Positions 25,222 to 34,533 are shown, counted from the first letter of the stretch. The stretch: DNA of 46,563 nt from [Leptolyngbya] sp. JSC-1 (GCA_000733415.1 KL662191.1:5551159-5597721); one strand, 5' to 3'. Made by a program: numbers and translations. The notes: generated by a model not told the origin, from the letters alone.

Positions 25222-26175
25222 ATGAAACAGCCAGCTTCGGATTCTTCCTTTCACGAGCAACGTAGAGATTCAAGATTGTGGCAGTTGGGTAGCCTGAAGA
25301 ACTTGGGCATTTTGCTTCTGGGAGCCAGTTTAGGCGCGATTGGTACAACTTGGTTGACCGCTAAGACTGACTCGGCCACAGAATCACTCACGGCTGAACC
25401 GATTCTGGTGCCACCCCATTCCGCTCCCCCCGATCAGGCCAATTCCCGCTCCAACCCTCTGTTCAATCTCTTCTCAGCTCACAATCGCGCAGATACTGTG
25501 GTTGAGGCAACCGTTTGCGTCAAGACCCGCATGGGATGGAACGAACAAGCCTGTGCCTCTGGAGTTTCGATTGACCCACAGCTAGCAGGCGTTGGCCAAA
25601 GGCGAGGTGCCGTGGTGTTAACGAACTATCATGTGATTGCCGACATGGGCAACCGTCCGCCGCTCCAGCTTGGAGGCAAAGGCGAGGTCTACAATGCAGA
25701 AATTCTGCGGCAATCGCCGGAGTTTGATCTGGCGCTGCTGTTTGTCCCGGACGCGGACTTTCCGATTGCGCCTTTGGCTGATGTCTCTCCTAGTCAGGGA
25801 ACCGCGGTACGGGCGATTGGTTTTCCGAACAATCAACCCTTGACCGTTAAAAATTCATCGCTGCTGGGCACCACGCGAGAGTGTCTGGCCGTAGCTCCCT
25901 GTCTAGCCATCCAGCAAGGCACGATCACGTTCGGCAATTCTGGTGGGCCGCTAGAAGCGGATGGCAAAGTCATTGGGATTACGCAGGGAGAAATTGTTGA
26001 TGAAGTGGCAATTCCTGTCGAGCAAATTCGTCAGTTTCTAGCAGGAGAAATTCCACCGGCCACCCGTTCTCCCCAACGCCCTCCCCGATTTGAACCCGAT
26101 CTGCCGCCCATGCGGGAGCCACCGCCCTATGCTCCCTATCCGATGGAGATGCCGCCGCCGTATCCGGTTTGGTAA
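25222..26175 (+). CDS. membrane-anchored trypsin-like protease, second copy
   Basis: A 317-aa protein from ATG 25222 (a longer frame from 25096 overlaps the SDR gene). It has a membrane segment at about 26-45 (KNLGILLLGASLGAIGTTWL), then a protease domain with His137 (VLTNYHVIADM), Asp169 (EFDLALLF) and Ser240 (TFGNSGGPLEADGK). Cysteines 99, 111, 221 and 227 could form disulfides. The C-terminus is Pro-rich (MREPPPYAPYPMEMPPPYP). No PDZ domain. It shares its plan with the protease at 5242-6351, but identity between them is low. Confidence 0.87.
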   Translation: MKQPASDSSFHEQRRDSRLWQLGSLKNLGILLLGASLGAIGTTWLTAKTDSATESLTAEPILVPPHSAPPDQANSRSNPLFNLFSAHNRADTVVEATVCVKTRMGWNEQACASGVSIDPQLAGVGQRRGAVVLTNYHVIADMGNRPPLQLGGKGEVYNAEILRQSPEFDLALLFVPDADFPIAPLADVSPSQGTAVRAIGFPNNQPLTVKNSSLLGTTRECLAVAPCLAIQQGTITFGNSGGPLEADGKVIGITQGEIVDEVAIPVEQIRQFLAGEIPPATRSPQRPPRFEPDLPPMREPPPYAPYPMEMPPPYPVW

Positions 26176-26377
26176 TTTAGGAGTGAATGGATAGATGGGT
26201 AGATGAGTGAAATCACTCCGAACTTTTCTTGGCGCAATCAGGAATGGTAAAAAGAGAAGCTGGAAATGTCAGATCTAGAGACACGCATGGCCATCGCTCC
26301 CTGAATAATTGGATGTTGGGCAAGATGTGAGCTAATTTGCAGGGATGGTAATGTCATAGATGTCTCGAAATTGCCGC

Positions 26378-27010
26378 TCATCGCTCCGATTCAACCAGGC
26401 TCAGCTGCCCTCGATAGCCCGTGACAATCCGACTCCCATCTTTGAGAATGTGAATTTCGATTTGATCACTCGCCCAGGTGAGCTGATCCTGCAATGCCGG
26501 ATTAAACAGATGCACCCGTTGATTACTGGAAGAGACTAGAGAATCCGGGGAATGAATTGCCAAAGACTGTACATAAGCCCCATCGATTAAAATGTCGAGC
26601 TGCTCCAGTAAACCCTGCACTCCTGCGGGAGCCTGCGGCGATCGCAGTTGCTCTAATGTGAAGCCAGTAAATGACATGACATTTAGACCAGCGGCTTTGA
26701 CTTGGCGAGCTAAATTGATCAGAGCGGGCGCTTGCCAGAAGGGTTCTCCACCAGAAAAGGTGACACCTTGATTGCGCGGGTTACTGAGAATCTTTTCAAC
26801 CAGAGTATCAACGGCAATGAGCTGGTTGATCTCAAATGACCAGGAAGCCGGATTAAAGCAGCCGGGACATTCTCGCGAACAGCCCTGCAGCCAGATCACA
26901 GCTCGACAACCTGGACCGTTCACCTCCGATTCATCGACATATCCCATGATGTTGAGATAACCTGGCGGAATCTCTAATAGCTGAAGATAGGGATTCACTT
27001 TCAAATTCAT
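26378..27010 (-). CDS. NrdG-like radical SAM activating protein
   Basis: A 210-aa 4Fe-4S protein. The radical-SAM cluster motif CxxxCxxC is seen as QGCSRECPGCFNP, followed by the conserved VTFSGGEPFWQAPAL. Length and the GCRAVIWLQGC lead fit the NrdG / anaerobic-ribonucleotide-reductase-activase group. No NrdD gene is nearby, so another glycyl-radical or peptide target is possible. ATG 27010 has GGAGG upstream. It follows AcsF on the same strand after 181 nt, perhaps in one low-oxygen transcript. Confidence 0.85.
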   Translation of the reverse strand: MNLKVNPYLQLLEIPPGYLNIMGYVDESEVNGPGCRAVIWLQGCSRECPGCFNPASWSFEINQLIAVDTLVEKILSNPRNQGVTFSGGEPFWQAPALINLARQVKAAGLNVMSFTGFTLEQLRSPQAPAGVQGLLEQLDILIDGAYVQSLAIHSPDSLVSSSNQRVHLFNPALQDQLTWASDQIEIHILKDGSRIVTGYRGQLSLVESER

Positions 27011-27191
27011 TGCTTTGCCTCCGTTGGGTTGAGTGAGGGATAACGCACTGAAATGCCCAGTTCTCGTTCAAATCGAGCCGCAAATCCTTACGTCAAAAGA
27101 GCAAGTAGACACAGCTTCAATCGGGTCAATTCCCAGAGAATGACAAAATTCTCAATCGCAACATGCTAATCGGGCGATCGCCAATGCGTCT

Positions 27192-28268
27192 TTAGCGAAC
27201 AGTCGCTCTAGTCGCTTCAGCATCGATTGGGGGCAGCAAGTAGAGACGCAACATCTGCCACAGGATCACGACGATCCAGGGCAGCTTCTGCAAAAACCCA
27301 ATTACTTTGGGACGCTGACTATTGGCAATCTCAACCAGTTTTTGATTGGCAGTTGCACAACGCTCTAATCGCCTAAAAAATTCTGGACGGTTGGTATCTA
27401 AAATACTGGGAAAGGCTCGCTCGGCTGTAGTGTTAGTACGTTGAATCACCTGCTGATTATATTCATATGGATTAATGCCAATTGATTCGTAAAACGTTGC
27501 TCGCTCTAGTACCGTCAGCGTATGCGTGACAAATACCGTCAGCAGAAAGAAACGTGCCCAAAGTCTAGCTTTCCAGTTGTTCCATAGCTTGGGCTGCGAG
27601 CGCAGCAACACCTTAAAGAAATCGCCATGTCGATTTTCATCCTGACACCAGTTCTCGAAATAGCGAAACAGCGGATAAAACCGATTTTCTGGATGCTGCT
27701 CCAGATGACGATACACCAGAATATAGCGCCAGTAACCAATCTTCTCAGACAAGTAAACGGTATAAATGATCCATTCCGGTGGGAAGAAGGTGTAGGTGCG
27801 ATGCTTCGTTAAATAACCCAGATCTAAAGATAGACCAAAATCTGCCATCGCCTTGTTTAAAAAACCAGCATGGCGGGCTTCATCTCTGGCGAGCAAGCCA
27901 AACGCCTCTGCCAACGTAGGGTTGCGATCCTTCAGCTTGCGCGACAGTTCTTTAAATAGCAGAAAACCAGAAAACTCAGAGGTGCAGGAACGTTCCAGAA
28001 AGTCGATAAAGGCACGGCGGGTTTCGCCATCGATCTGATCCCAGCATTGCTCGAACTCCTGATCGCGGACAAAATGATAGCGATTATAGTCAGCTCGCAG
28101 TTCTGCCAGCACAGCAGCCATTTCATCAGCCTGCCCAGACAAATCCATCTGAGCCATCGCCTCAAAATCAGTGGTATAAAAACGCGGTGTTAGTAAGGTT
28201 TCTTGAACGGGTGTTTTAATACCGAGACGGAAACGATCCGTCTTAGACGTGGGAATTGAACTAACCAT
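27192..28268 (-). CDS. acsF: Mg-protoporphyrin IX monomethyl ester oxidative cyclase AcsF
   Basis: A 358-aa diiron enzyme (ChlE/AcsF) that forms the fifth ring of chlorophyll using O2. The start of the mature part, RFYTTDFEAMAQMDLSGQ, is typical, and the two Glu-x-x-His iron motifs are visible as ARDEARHAG and CQDENRHGD, with further Glu residues in SEFSGFLLFKELSR. Cyanobacteria often carry two isoforms, one used under low oxygen. The divergent cysteine-rich HxlR regulator (28479) and downstream radical SAM gene suggest this may be the low-oxygen form (ChlAII-like); that is inference. Confidence 0.96.
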   Translation of the reverse strand: MVSSIPTSKTDRFRLGIKTPVQETLLTPRFYTTDFEAMAQMDLSGQADEMAAVLAELRADYNRYHFVRDQEFEQCWDQIDGETRRAFIDFLERSCTSEFSGFLLFKELSRKLKDRNPTLAEAFGLLARDEARHAGFLNKAMADFGLSLDLGYLTKHRTYTFFPPEWIIYTVYLSEKIGYWRYILVYRHLEQHPENRFYPLFRYFENWCQDENRHGDFFKVLLRSQPKLWNNWKARLWARFFLLTVFVTHTLTVLERATFYESIGINPYEYNQQVIQRTNTTAERAFPSILDTNRPEFFRRLERCATANQKLVEIANSQRPKVIGFLQKLPWIVVILWQMLRLYLLPPIDAEATRATVR

Positions 28269-28353
28269 AAGATTGTTGATTCTGCTTGTGGCTGAGCATC
28301 ATCTTTCCTCGAATTGGCGATGCAGCACAAGTCAGTTACCCATTTTGTCGCCT

Positions 28354-28368
28354 AGTTACTCGCAGTAA
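28354..28368. promoter_or_regulatory. candidate HxlR operator
   Basis: AGTTAC occurs at 28334-28339 and 28354-28359, exactly 20 bp apart. The second is part of the inverted repeat TTACT-CGC-AGTAA (28356-28368). It lies in the 210-bp divergent promoter between acsF and the HxlR gene and is the best candidate binding site in it. Confidence 0.4.
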
Positions 28369-28478
28369 AGCATTGGCCGTTTATCTCGTTTTCAGATGAT
28401 CCTAAAGAAATAATATGTTTTGTTATGAGTGACCAGCAGTAGACAGCAAAACGCCTAGAATGCACAGATAGAAGAGAC

Positions 28479-28856
28479 TTGCCGGAACACTCTGACGCTA
28501 TGCTGGAACCTAGTCCCTGTCTGGATGTGCAATGCCCGATTCAATTTGTTCTAGACTTGTTGGGCAGTAAGTGGTCGATTCTAGTGCTGCGGGAGCTGTT
28601 TGGTGGTGATCGTCGGACCCATCAACTCCTTGCAGCCCTGCCTGGTATCAGCACTAAAACCCTGACACAGCGCCTGCGAGAGTTGGAGGCTCAAGGGCTG
28701 ATCGAGCGACGCATCTATGCTGAAATTCCGCCTCGCGTCGAATATTCTCTCACCGCCAAAGGCCGTCAACTCCAGCCTGTGATGGCGGCTCTGCATCAGG
28801 TTGGCTCACAGTGGTTAGCGCAAGACCCTTGTATGTGCCCATTGAACTCAGATTAG
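28479..28856 (+). CDS. HxlR-family regulator with four cysteines
   Basis: A 125-aa winged-helix protein of the HxlR branch of the MarR superfamily: IQFVLDLLGSKWSILVLREL, then ISTKTLTQRLRELEAQGLIE and the wing YAEIPPRVEYSLTAKGRQL. Cysteines 14 and 19 (PSPCLDVQC) and 118 and 120 (DPCMCP) flank the domain, which suggests a redox or Fe-S switch. In Synechococcus and Synechocystis, ChlR (MarR family, Fe-S) activates low-oxygen cyclase genes; the divergent acsF makes an equivalent role plausible. The start is TTG 28479 or ATG 28500; both keep all four cysteines. Confidence 0.88.
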   Translation: MPEHSDAMLEPSPCLDVQCPIQFVLDLLGSKWSILVLRELFGGDRRTHQLLAALPGISTKTLTQRLRELEAQGLIERRIYAEIPPRVEYSLTAKGRQLQPVMAALHQVGSQWLAQDPCMCPLNSD

Positions 28857-28971
28857 GTGTTGAAGTCAAGAAAGAAAAAAGGGCACAGCCAGCGCTGCTA
28901 CCCTTTCTGCTGCTACCCCTTCACTGTTGTGTTGGGGCCTATCCTAGTTGCCTCTAGGTGCAATCTCAGCG

Positions 28972-29820
28972 TTAATCCACATCATGAGCAAAGCGGTTAT
29001 AGAGGAAGTCGAGTGCGTGGTTGCGCAGCTTGTAGTATTCTGGCGTGTCCATAATTCGGGTGCGGTCGCGGGGGCGGCTAAACGGAATTTCCATAATTTC
29101 GCCAATGTTGGCAGCGGGTCCGTTAGTCATCATCACTAACCGATCGGCCAGGAATAGGGCTTCGTCGATGTCGTGGGTGATCATCAGCACCGTACAGCGA
29201 TTATGGTTCCAGATCTTCAGCAGTTCTTCTTGTAGTTCCTCTTTGGTGATGGCGTCCAAGGCACCGAAGGGTTCGTCCAGAATCAATACTTCGGGTCGAA
29301 TTGCGAGGGCACGGGCAATGGCAACCCGCTGTTTCATCCCGCCCGAGATCTCCGGTGGTTTTTTCTCGACAGCATCGGCCAAACCCACCATCGCCAGGTG
29401 CTCTTTTACAATCTGGCTTTTCTCGGCTTTGGATTTTTCTGGGTACACGGCGTTGACACCCAAGTATACATTGTCAAATACGGTCATCCAGGGCAGTAAC
29501 GCATAGCCTTGAAACACCACCATTCGGTCGGGACCGGGGCTTTGGATCGGTTGACCCTGTAGACGCACCTCGCCAATTGTCGGTCTGGAAAAACCGCTGA
29601 CCATATTCAGCAATGTGGTTTTACCACAACCAGAGTGACCGATGACGCAGATGAACTCACCTTTCTGAACGGTCAAGTTGACGTTTTGCAGAACGGTATA
29701 TTGATCGCCTTTCGGTAAGTCATAGATCTTGGAAACGTTGTCAACGACTAAAAAAGGTTGCTGACTAGTAGACTTTGGATACGTTTGAGTTTGAGTTGCA
29801 GTAGTCATTAAGGATTGCAT
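28972..29820 (-). CDS. cmpD: ABC transporter ATPase CmpD/NrtD-type
   Basis: A 282-aa ATP-binding subunit, last in the operon. Walker A is GHSGCGKTT, the signature is EISGGMKQR, Walker B is EVLILDEPFGALDA, and the switch His follows in MITHDIDE. It pairs with the ATPase domain of CmpC to drive uptake through CmpB. NrtD and CmpD are very similar; the assignment to bicarbonate follows cmpA. A 180-bp repeat-bearing gap separates it from cmpC. Confidence 0.85.
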   Translation of the reverse strand: MQSLMTTATQTQTYPKSTSQQPFLVVDNVSKIYDLPKGDQYTVLQNVNLTVQKGEFICVIGHSGCGKTTLLNMVSGFSRPTIGEVRLQGQPIQSPGPDRMVVFQGYALLPWMTVFDNVYLGVNAVYPEKSKAEKSQIVKEHLAMVGLADAVEKKPPEISGGMKQRVAIARALAIRPEVLILDEPFGALDAITKEELQEELLKIWNHNRCTVLMITHDIDEALFLADRLVMMTNGPAANIGEIMEIPFSRPRDRTRIMDTPEYYKLRNHALDFLYNRFAHDVD

Positions 29821-29848
29821 AGTTAGAACAGAATGAGGAATGGAAGCT

Positions 29849-29995
29849 AAGTTTTGAGTTTTGAGTTAGGAATAGTGTCGCTGTAGGGTCAAGGGACAGA
29901 GGTGAAGATGAGTTGGAAGCAGACAAGAGTCCCGCACCCGATCGCCCCTTGAATAACTGAGAAACTCAAAACTCAGCACTCAAAACTTAAAACTT
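29849..29995. repeat. inverted repeat pair between cmpC and cmpD
   Basis: AAGTTTTGAGTTTTGAGTT (29849-29867) faces AACTCAAAACTC and CACTCAAAACTTAAAAC (29963-29995). It is the same word family as in the riboswitch hairpin (18277-18326) and at 13888-13941. In RNA it would form a long stem with a loop of about 95 nt within the operon transcript, possibly reducing cmpD expression or protecting upstream mRNA. Confidence 0.7.
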
Positions 29996-30001
29996 TTTAC
30001 T

Positions 30002-32014
30002 TTAAGCAGAACGGGCAATGGGCGTACTTAGAGGCACTTCGGCCATGTAAATGTCGTGCTTGATCGCCAGACTATTGAGGTAGGCAATCGGATCATCGGC
30101 TGTGAAGGTGACTCCATCGAACAAATGGATCGGACCGCGACTGTAGGACAGTTCAGCCAATCCCAATTCACGAGCCGCGATGCTAAAGACGCTGACTTTA
30201 CAAACCCGCTCCAGCACTTCTACCCAGTTGCGCGGGAAGGGCACCTCTCCCCAGCGGGCCAGTTGGGTCATGATCCACAGGTTTTCGGTTCGACTGGGAC
30301 GGTTGACTCCGGCACCGAAGAACTGATGGTGGGCATACTCGCGAGGAGAGGGATGGATATCACAGACGCGATGGCTGGGATCGCCTAAGTAGATGTACTC
30401 CAGCTCAGTGGCTAAGTACTCGGGACGAGAGAGAATTTCTCGTACCTCATCATGGTTCTTTTCGTCAGTGCAGTAACGGCAGGCTTCTAGCAGAGCCTTG
30501 ACCAGCGCCACGTGGGTATTGGGATAGGCCAGCGCCCAATCTTCCCGCACGCCCAGCACCTTACCCGGATGGCCGTCCCAGATTTCCAAATCGGTAGCAA
30601 TCGTGTAGCCAATATCCTCAACGGCGGCTCGCACATTCCAGGGTTCGCCGATGCAGTAGCCATCGATGTTGCCTGCCTCCAATTGCGCCACCATCTGGGC
30701 TGGTGGAATCGTGGTGACTGAGACATCGTGATTCGGATCGATGCCGCCCGCCGCCAACCAATAGCGCAGCAGCAGGCTATGCATCGAGGCCGGATGCACT
30801 GCTGCAAAGGTATGCCGTTTGTCAGGCGTTTCCAGCAGCATCCGCTTTAGATCGTTCAGGGTCAGGATGCCTTGCTTATAGAAGCGCTTGTCGAGAGTAA
30901 TCGCGTTACCGTTGCGCGTCATGGTTAGCGCGGTAACAACCGGTAACGGCTGATCATTCATTCCGCCTACTGTTAGCCATACCGGCATCCCTGAAGGCAT
31001 TTGCGCTGCATCGAGATAACCACCCGCGATGCCATCTTGAATCCCGCGCCAGCTCGACTCGCGTACCAGATGCACTTCATCCAAACCGTGGTGGGTAAAG
31101 AAGCCCTTTTCTTTGGCAACAGCCAAGGGGGCACAGGCGGTCAGGGGCACAAAGCCGATTTCCAGATTTACCTTTTCCAACCCGTGACGAGCAATCGCGG
31201 TAGTTTTGCGCGCCCGCAGCTTTTTGATTTGCTTCTGTTGATTCAGAAAATAGATAATTTCGCTGCGGTAGCTGTAGTAGTTGGGGTGGTTCACTACTTC
31301 CATGCGCTTGCGTGGGCGGGGAATATCCACGTCCAGAATCTGGCCAATCTTGGATTCGGGGCCATTGGTTAACATCACCACCCGATCCGAAAGCAGGATC
31401 GCTTCGTCTACATCGTGAGTCACCATCACGGCGGTAACGTGGTTTTCTTCGCAGATCTGCATTAACTGCTCTTGCAAATTGCCGCGCGTCAAGGCGTCCA
31501 GCGCTCCAAACGGTTCATCGAGCAGCAGTAGCTTGGGTCGAATCGCGAGAGCACGGGCAATCGCCACCCGCTGCTTCATACCGCCAGAGAGTTGATCGGG
31601 TGGTTTGTCAGCGGCGTGACGTAACCCCACCATGTCAATGTGCTGTTCAATAACCTGCTCCCGCTCTGTGCTCGGCAAATGTCCCAACACATTATTGACT
31701 GCTAGGGCAATATTTTGCCGCACGGTCATCCAGGGCAGCAACGAATAGTTTTGAAATACCACCATCCGATCAGGACCAGGGCGGAGAATCTGCTCACCTT
31801 GCAGTAAGACAATTCCTTCGGTGGGCTGATCCAACCCGGCAATCATGTTCAATAGCGTTGATTTACCGCACCCAGAGTGACCAATTAGGGAAATGAATTC
31901 ACCTTGTTGAATCGTTAGATCAATACCTTTGAGCGCGATATATTGATTGCCGTTGGCAAGAGGAAAGGATTTTTTGATGTTGTCAACAGTAACAAAGGCC
32001 ATAGGAAGACTCAA
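30002..32014 (-). CDS. cmpC: ABC transporter ATPase fused to a solute-binding domain, CmpC/NrtC-type
   Basis: A 670-aa protein. Residues 1-260 are the ATPase: Walker A GHSGCGKST, signature QLSGGMKQR, Walker B LLLLDEPFGALDA. About 285-650 is a CmpA/NrtA-like domain (IGFVPLTACAPLAVAKEKGF, HSLLLRYWLAAGGIDPNHDV, GNIDGYCIGEPWN) on the cytoplasmic side, which in this family senses substrate and regulates uptake. This two-part design is found only in NrtC and CmpC. It is the third gene of the operon. Confidence 0.92.
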   Translation of the reverse strand: MSLPMAFVTVDNIKKSFPLANGNQYIALKGIDLTIQQGEFISLIGHSGCGKSTLLNMIAGLDQPTEGIVLLQGEQILRPGPDRMVVFQNYSLLPWMTVRQNIALAVNNVLGHLPSTEREQVIEQHIDMVGLRHAADKPPDQLSGGMKQRVAIARALAIRPKLLLLDEPFGALDALTRGNLQEQLMQICEENHVTAVMVTHDVDEAILLSDRVVMLTNGPESKIGQILDVDIPRPRKRMEVVNHPNYYSYRSEIIYFLNQQKQIKKLRARKTTAIARHGLEKVNLEIGFVPLTACAPLAVAKEKGFFTHHGLDEVHLVRESSWRGIQDGIAGGYLDAAQMPSGMPVWLTVGGMNDQPLPVVTALTMTRNGNAITLDKRFYKQGILTLNDLKRMLLETPDKRHTFAAVHPASMHSLLLRYWLAAGGIDPNHDVSVTTIPPAQMVAQLEAGNIDGYCIGEPWNVRAAVEDIGYTIATDLEIWDGHPGKVLGVREDWALAYPNTHVALVKALLEACRYCTDEKNHDEVREILSRPEYLATELEYIYLGDPSHRVCDIHPSPREYAHHQFFGAGVNRPSRTENLWIMTQLARWGEVPFPRNWVEVLERVCKVSVFSIAARELGLAELSYSRGPIHLFDGVTFTADDPIAYLNSLAIKHDIYMAEVPLSTPIARSA

Positions 32015-32198
32015 GAGTGATGGATGAAGAGTGACATTGGGGAAACGCTAATAGATATAGAGCGAAGAAAGACGAAGGGCAACGGAGAACATGTACCGTT
32101 GGAGAACAGAGAAACGATGCTACAGCCATTACCCCTCATCCGACCGCTACGCAGAATTTAGCTACGCAGCAAACTTTGTATCGCTCAATCCTTTGCTT

Positions 32199-33041
32199 CT
32201 ACTGGCGCTGGCTCTGAGGCAGAATCAAGTTCTGCAGATAGGCCATCACCTTATCCAGCAGCCAACCCACTAAACCGATGTAGATGAGCGCTAGGATAAT
32301 TTCGCTGACCTGCCCGTTCTGATAAGCATTCCAGATAAAGAAGCCAATTCCCACAATCCCTGACATCACAATCTCTGCGGCGATAATCGCCAGCCAAGCC
32401 AAACCAATCGCAATCCGCAATCCGGTGAAAATATAGGGCAGAGCAGCCGGAAACAGAATCTTGAAGAAATATTCCGTGCGCGGCAATTGCAGCACTTGGG
32501 CCACGTTGTTGTAATCCTGCGGAATTTGCTTTACACCCACAGATGTATTGATCAAGATTGGCCAGACTGCTGTAATGAAAATCACGAATAAGGCTGCAGG
32601 CTGGTTTTGCTGAAGAGCGGCCAGCGCAATCGGTACCCAGGCCAAGGGAGGAACGGTACGCAGGATTTGAAACACTGGGTCTAACCCTTTAGAAACACGC
32701 TTGTTCATCCCAACTAGAATGCCCAAGCTGATGCCAACCACGGCAGCGATGCTATAGCCAATGGCAACCCGCTGCAAGCTAGCAAAAACCTGCCAAAACA
32801 AACCCTTGTCGGTACCACCCCGATCATAAAAAGGATAGAGAATCAGAATCCAGGTATCTTGTACCACCTGAATTGGTCCTGGCAATTCAGCACCTGGTAG
32901 GGAAGACAGCAGTTGCCAAATCACCAACAGAATCAAGATGGTAACCAAGGGTGTCAGGATGTCATCCAGACGCTCTCTAACCTTTGGATTACGTAGCCAA
33001 GAACTCGCGGTATTTGACGGTCGTTTCTGAGCAATGGTCAC
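32199..33041 (-). CDS. cmpB: ABC transporter permease CmpB/NrtB-type
   Basis: A 280-aa membrane protein with about six spans. The cytoplasmic EAA loop reads AAALPYIFTGLRIAIGLAWL; VFQILRTVPPLAWVPIALAA is typical of the nitrate/bicarbonate/taurine permease family. It forms the channel used by CmpA, CmpC and CmpD. It lies between cmpA and cmpC on the minus strand. Confidence 0.92.
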   Translation of the reverse strand: MTIAQKRPSNTASSWLRNPKVRERLDDILTPLVTILILLVIWQLLSSLPGAELPGPIQVVQDTWILILYPFYDRGGTDKGLFWQVFASLQRVAIGYSIAAVVGISLGILVGMNKRVSKGLDPVFQILRTVPPLAWVPIALAALQQNQPAALFVIFITAVWPILINTSVGVKQIPQDYNNVAQVLQLPRTEYFFKILFPAALPYIFTGLRIAIGLAWLAIIAAEIVMSGIVGIGFFIWNAYQNGQVSEIILALIYIGLVGWLLDKVMAYLQNLILPQSQRQ

Positions 33042-33177
33042 GATTGTTCTCCTTGATGCATAGCGGTCGTTATGAACAAAATATCGTCATTAGTCATTGA
33101 TGATTAGCTGATTGGTAAAACAACGAATGACAAATGACACATTACGAACAGCGAGTCACGAAAGCCTATCGATTTAT

Positions 33178-34533
33178 CTAAACTCGCTTGATCTTCAAGC
33201 TGTTCAAATAGGCTTCGGGATTTTCAGGGTCAAACCTGATGCCGTCGAAGAATTGCTCAACGCCCCGAGATGTGCTGCTAGGGATATCTGCCGCTGGCAC
33301 TCCCATTTCTTGGGCGGCTTCTTTCCAAAGGTCTTCGCGGTTAACTTGATCGATCAACGTCTTGGCGTTGGTTAGATAGCTTTTCTCCAAGAAGCCCCAA
33401 CGAACGCTTTCGGTCAGGAACCATAGGTCATGACTCTTGTAGGGGTAGGAAACACTACCCTTTTCATCTTTCCAGTACAGCACGGCCATCGAGCGATCAT
33501 CGATCGTGCGGCCATCGCCCATGTTGTACTTACCCATCAACGGGTTGATCAGAATGTCTTCGGCTAAACCAAAGTATTCGCGCTGGGCTAGAATTGCAGC
33601 CAACTCTTGGCGGTTATTAAAATCATCGCACCACTGCTGAGCTTCCATCAGCCCCTTCAAAATGGCCTTAGTAGCCTTGGGATACTGATCCACCCAATCT
33701 TGCCGCATCGCGAGATATTCCTCTGGATGATTCTTCCAAATCTCGGCGGTTAAAGCAGCCATGAAGCCCACATTGTCTGACACAATCCGGTAAGGCCAGG
33801 GGTCGCCCGTACTGAAGGCATCCATTGCACCCCGCTTCATGTCAGCAAACGTTTGGGCAGCTGGTACCGTCAGCATTTCCATATCTTCATCTGGATCCAG
33901 TCCACCGGCTGCGACCCAATAGCGAATCCAGAAATCTTGGTTCGCTTTTGGAAATGTATTGGCAGCCTTGAACCGAGTACCGGCAGATTTGAGCTGAGAG
34001 AAGAATGCCTTTTGTCCTTCTAGTTTCAGCCCAATGTTCTTACCCTTGTGCTCTCCAGCAATCGCAATTCCATTCCCGTGGGTGTTTAACTGAGCTAGCA
34101 CATACATCGGAACCTTAGTGCCATCAGTGATTAGCCCTTCGGTGATCAGATAAGGCATCGGCATCTGCCACTGTCCGCCATCGATACCGCCTCCCTTGGA
34201 ACCAATCTTGACGTTATCCCGCGCGGCTCCCCAGTTGGCCTGTTTCTCCACCTGTACATCGGGCATGCCATATTTGGCAAAAAAGCCCTTTTCCTTGGCA
34301 ATGATCAAGGGAGCCGATTCTACGATGGGAATGTAACCCAACTTAGCCGTGGTTACTTCTGGTTCAGTACCAGGAGCAAGCGTCACCGGGGATGCTGCTG
34401 GCGAGCTTTGGCCCCCTGTAGTGGTATCTGGTGGATTGCCCATACAGCCTTTCAGCAAAATGGTTGCCGCCGTAGATGCACCAGCGGTAAACAAGAACCT
34501 GCGTCGGGAGAATTGGCTGGGAAATTGCGTCAT
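33178..34533 (-). CDS. cmpA: substrate-binding lipoprotein, CmpA-type (bicarbonate)
   Basis: A 451-aa protein with a twin-Arg signal and lipobox (SRRRFLFTAGAS, then ILLKGC, lipid on Cys30). The fold is shared by NrtA (nitrate) and CmpA (bicarbonate). Three regions look like CmpA as I recall it: GGGIDGGQWQMPMPYLITEG, TFPKANQDFWIRYW (NrtA usually has FPGGTHD) and FSTGDPWPYRI (NrtA usually FCVGEPWP). HPEE at 269-272 has Glu where NrtA has a nitrate-binding Lys. The lack of nirA and narB next to the operon also argues against nrt. ATG has GGAGG about 6 nt upstream. Confidence 0.85.
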   Translation of the reverse strand: MTQFPSQFSRRRFLFTAGASTAATILLKGCMGNPPDTTTGGQSSPAASPVTLAPGTEPEVTTAKLGYIPIVESAPLIIAKEKGFFAKYGMPDVQVEKQANWGAARDNVKIGSKGGGIDGGQWQMPMPYLITEGLITDGTKVPMYVLAQLNTHGNGIAIAGEHKGKNIGLKLEGQKAFFSQLKSAGTRFKAANTFPKANQDFWIRYWVAAGGLDPDEDMEMLTVPAAQTFADMKRGAMDAFSTGDPWPYRIVSDNVGFMAALTAEIWKNHPEEYLAMRQDWVDQYPKATKAILKGLMEAQQWCDDFNNRQELAAILAQREYFGLAEDILINPLMGKYNMGDGRTIDDRSMAVLYWKDEKGSVSYPYKSHDLWFLTESVRWGFLEKSYLTNAKTLIDQVNREDLWKEAAQEMGVPAADIPSSTSRGVEQFFDGIRFDPENPEAYLNSLKIKRV

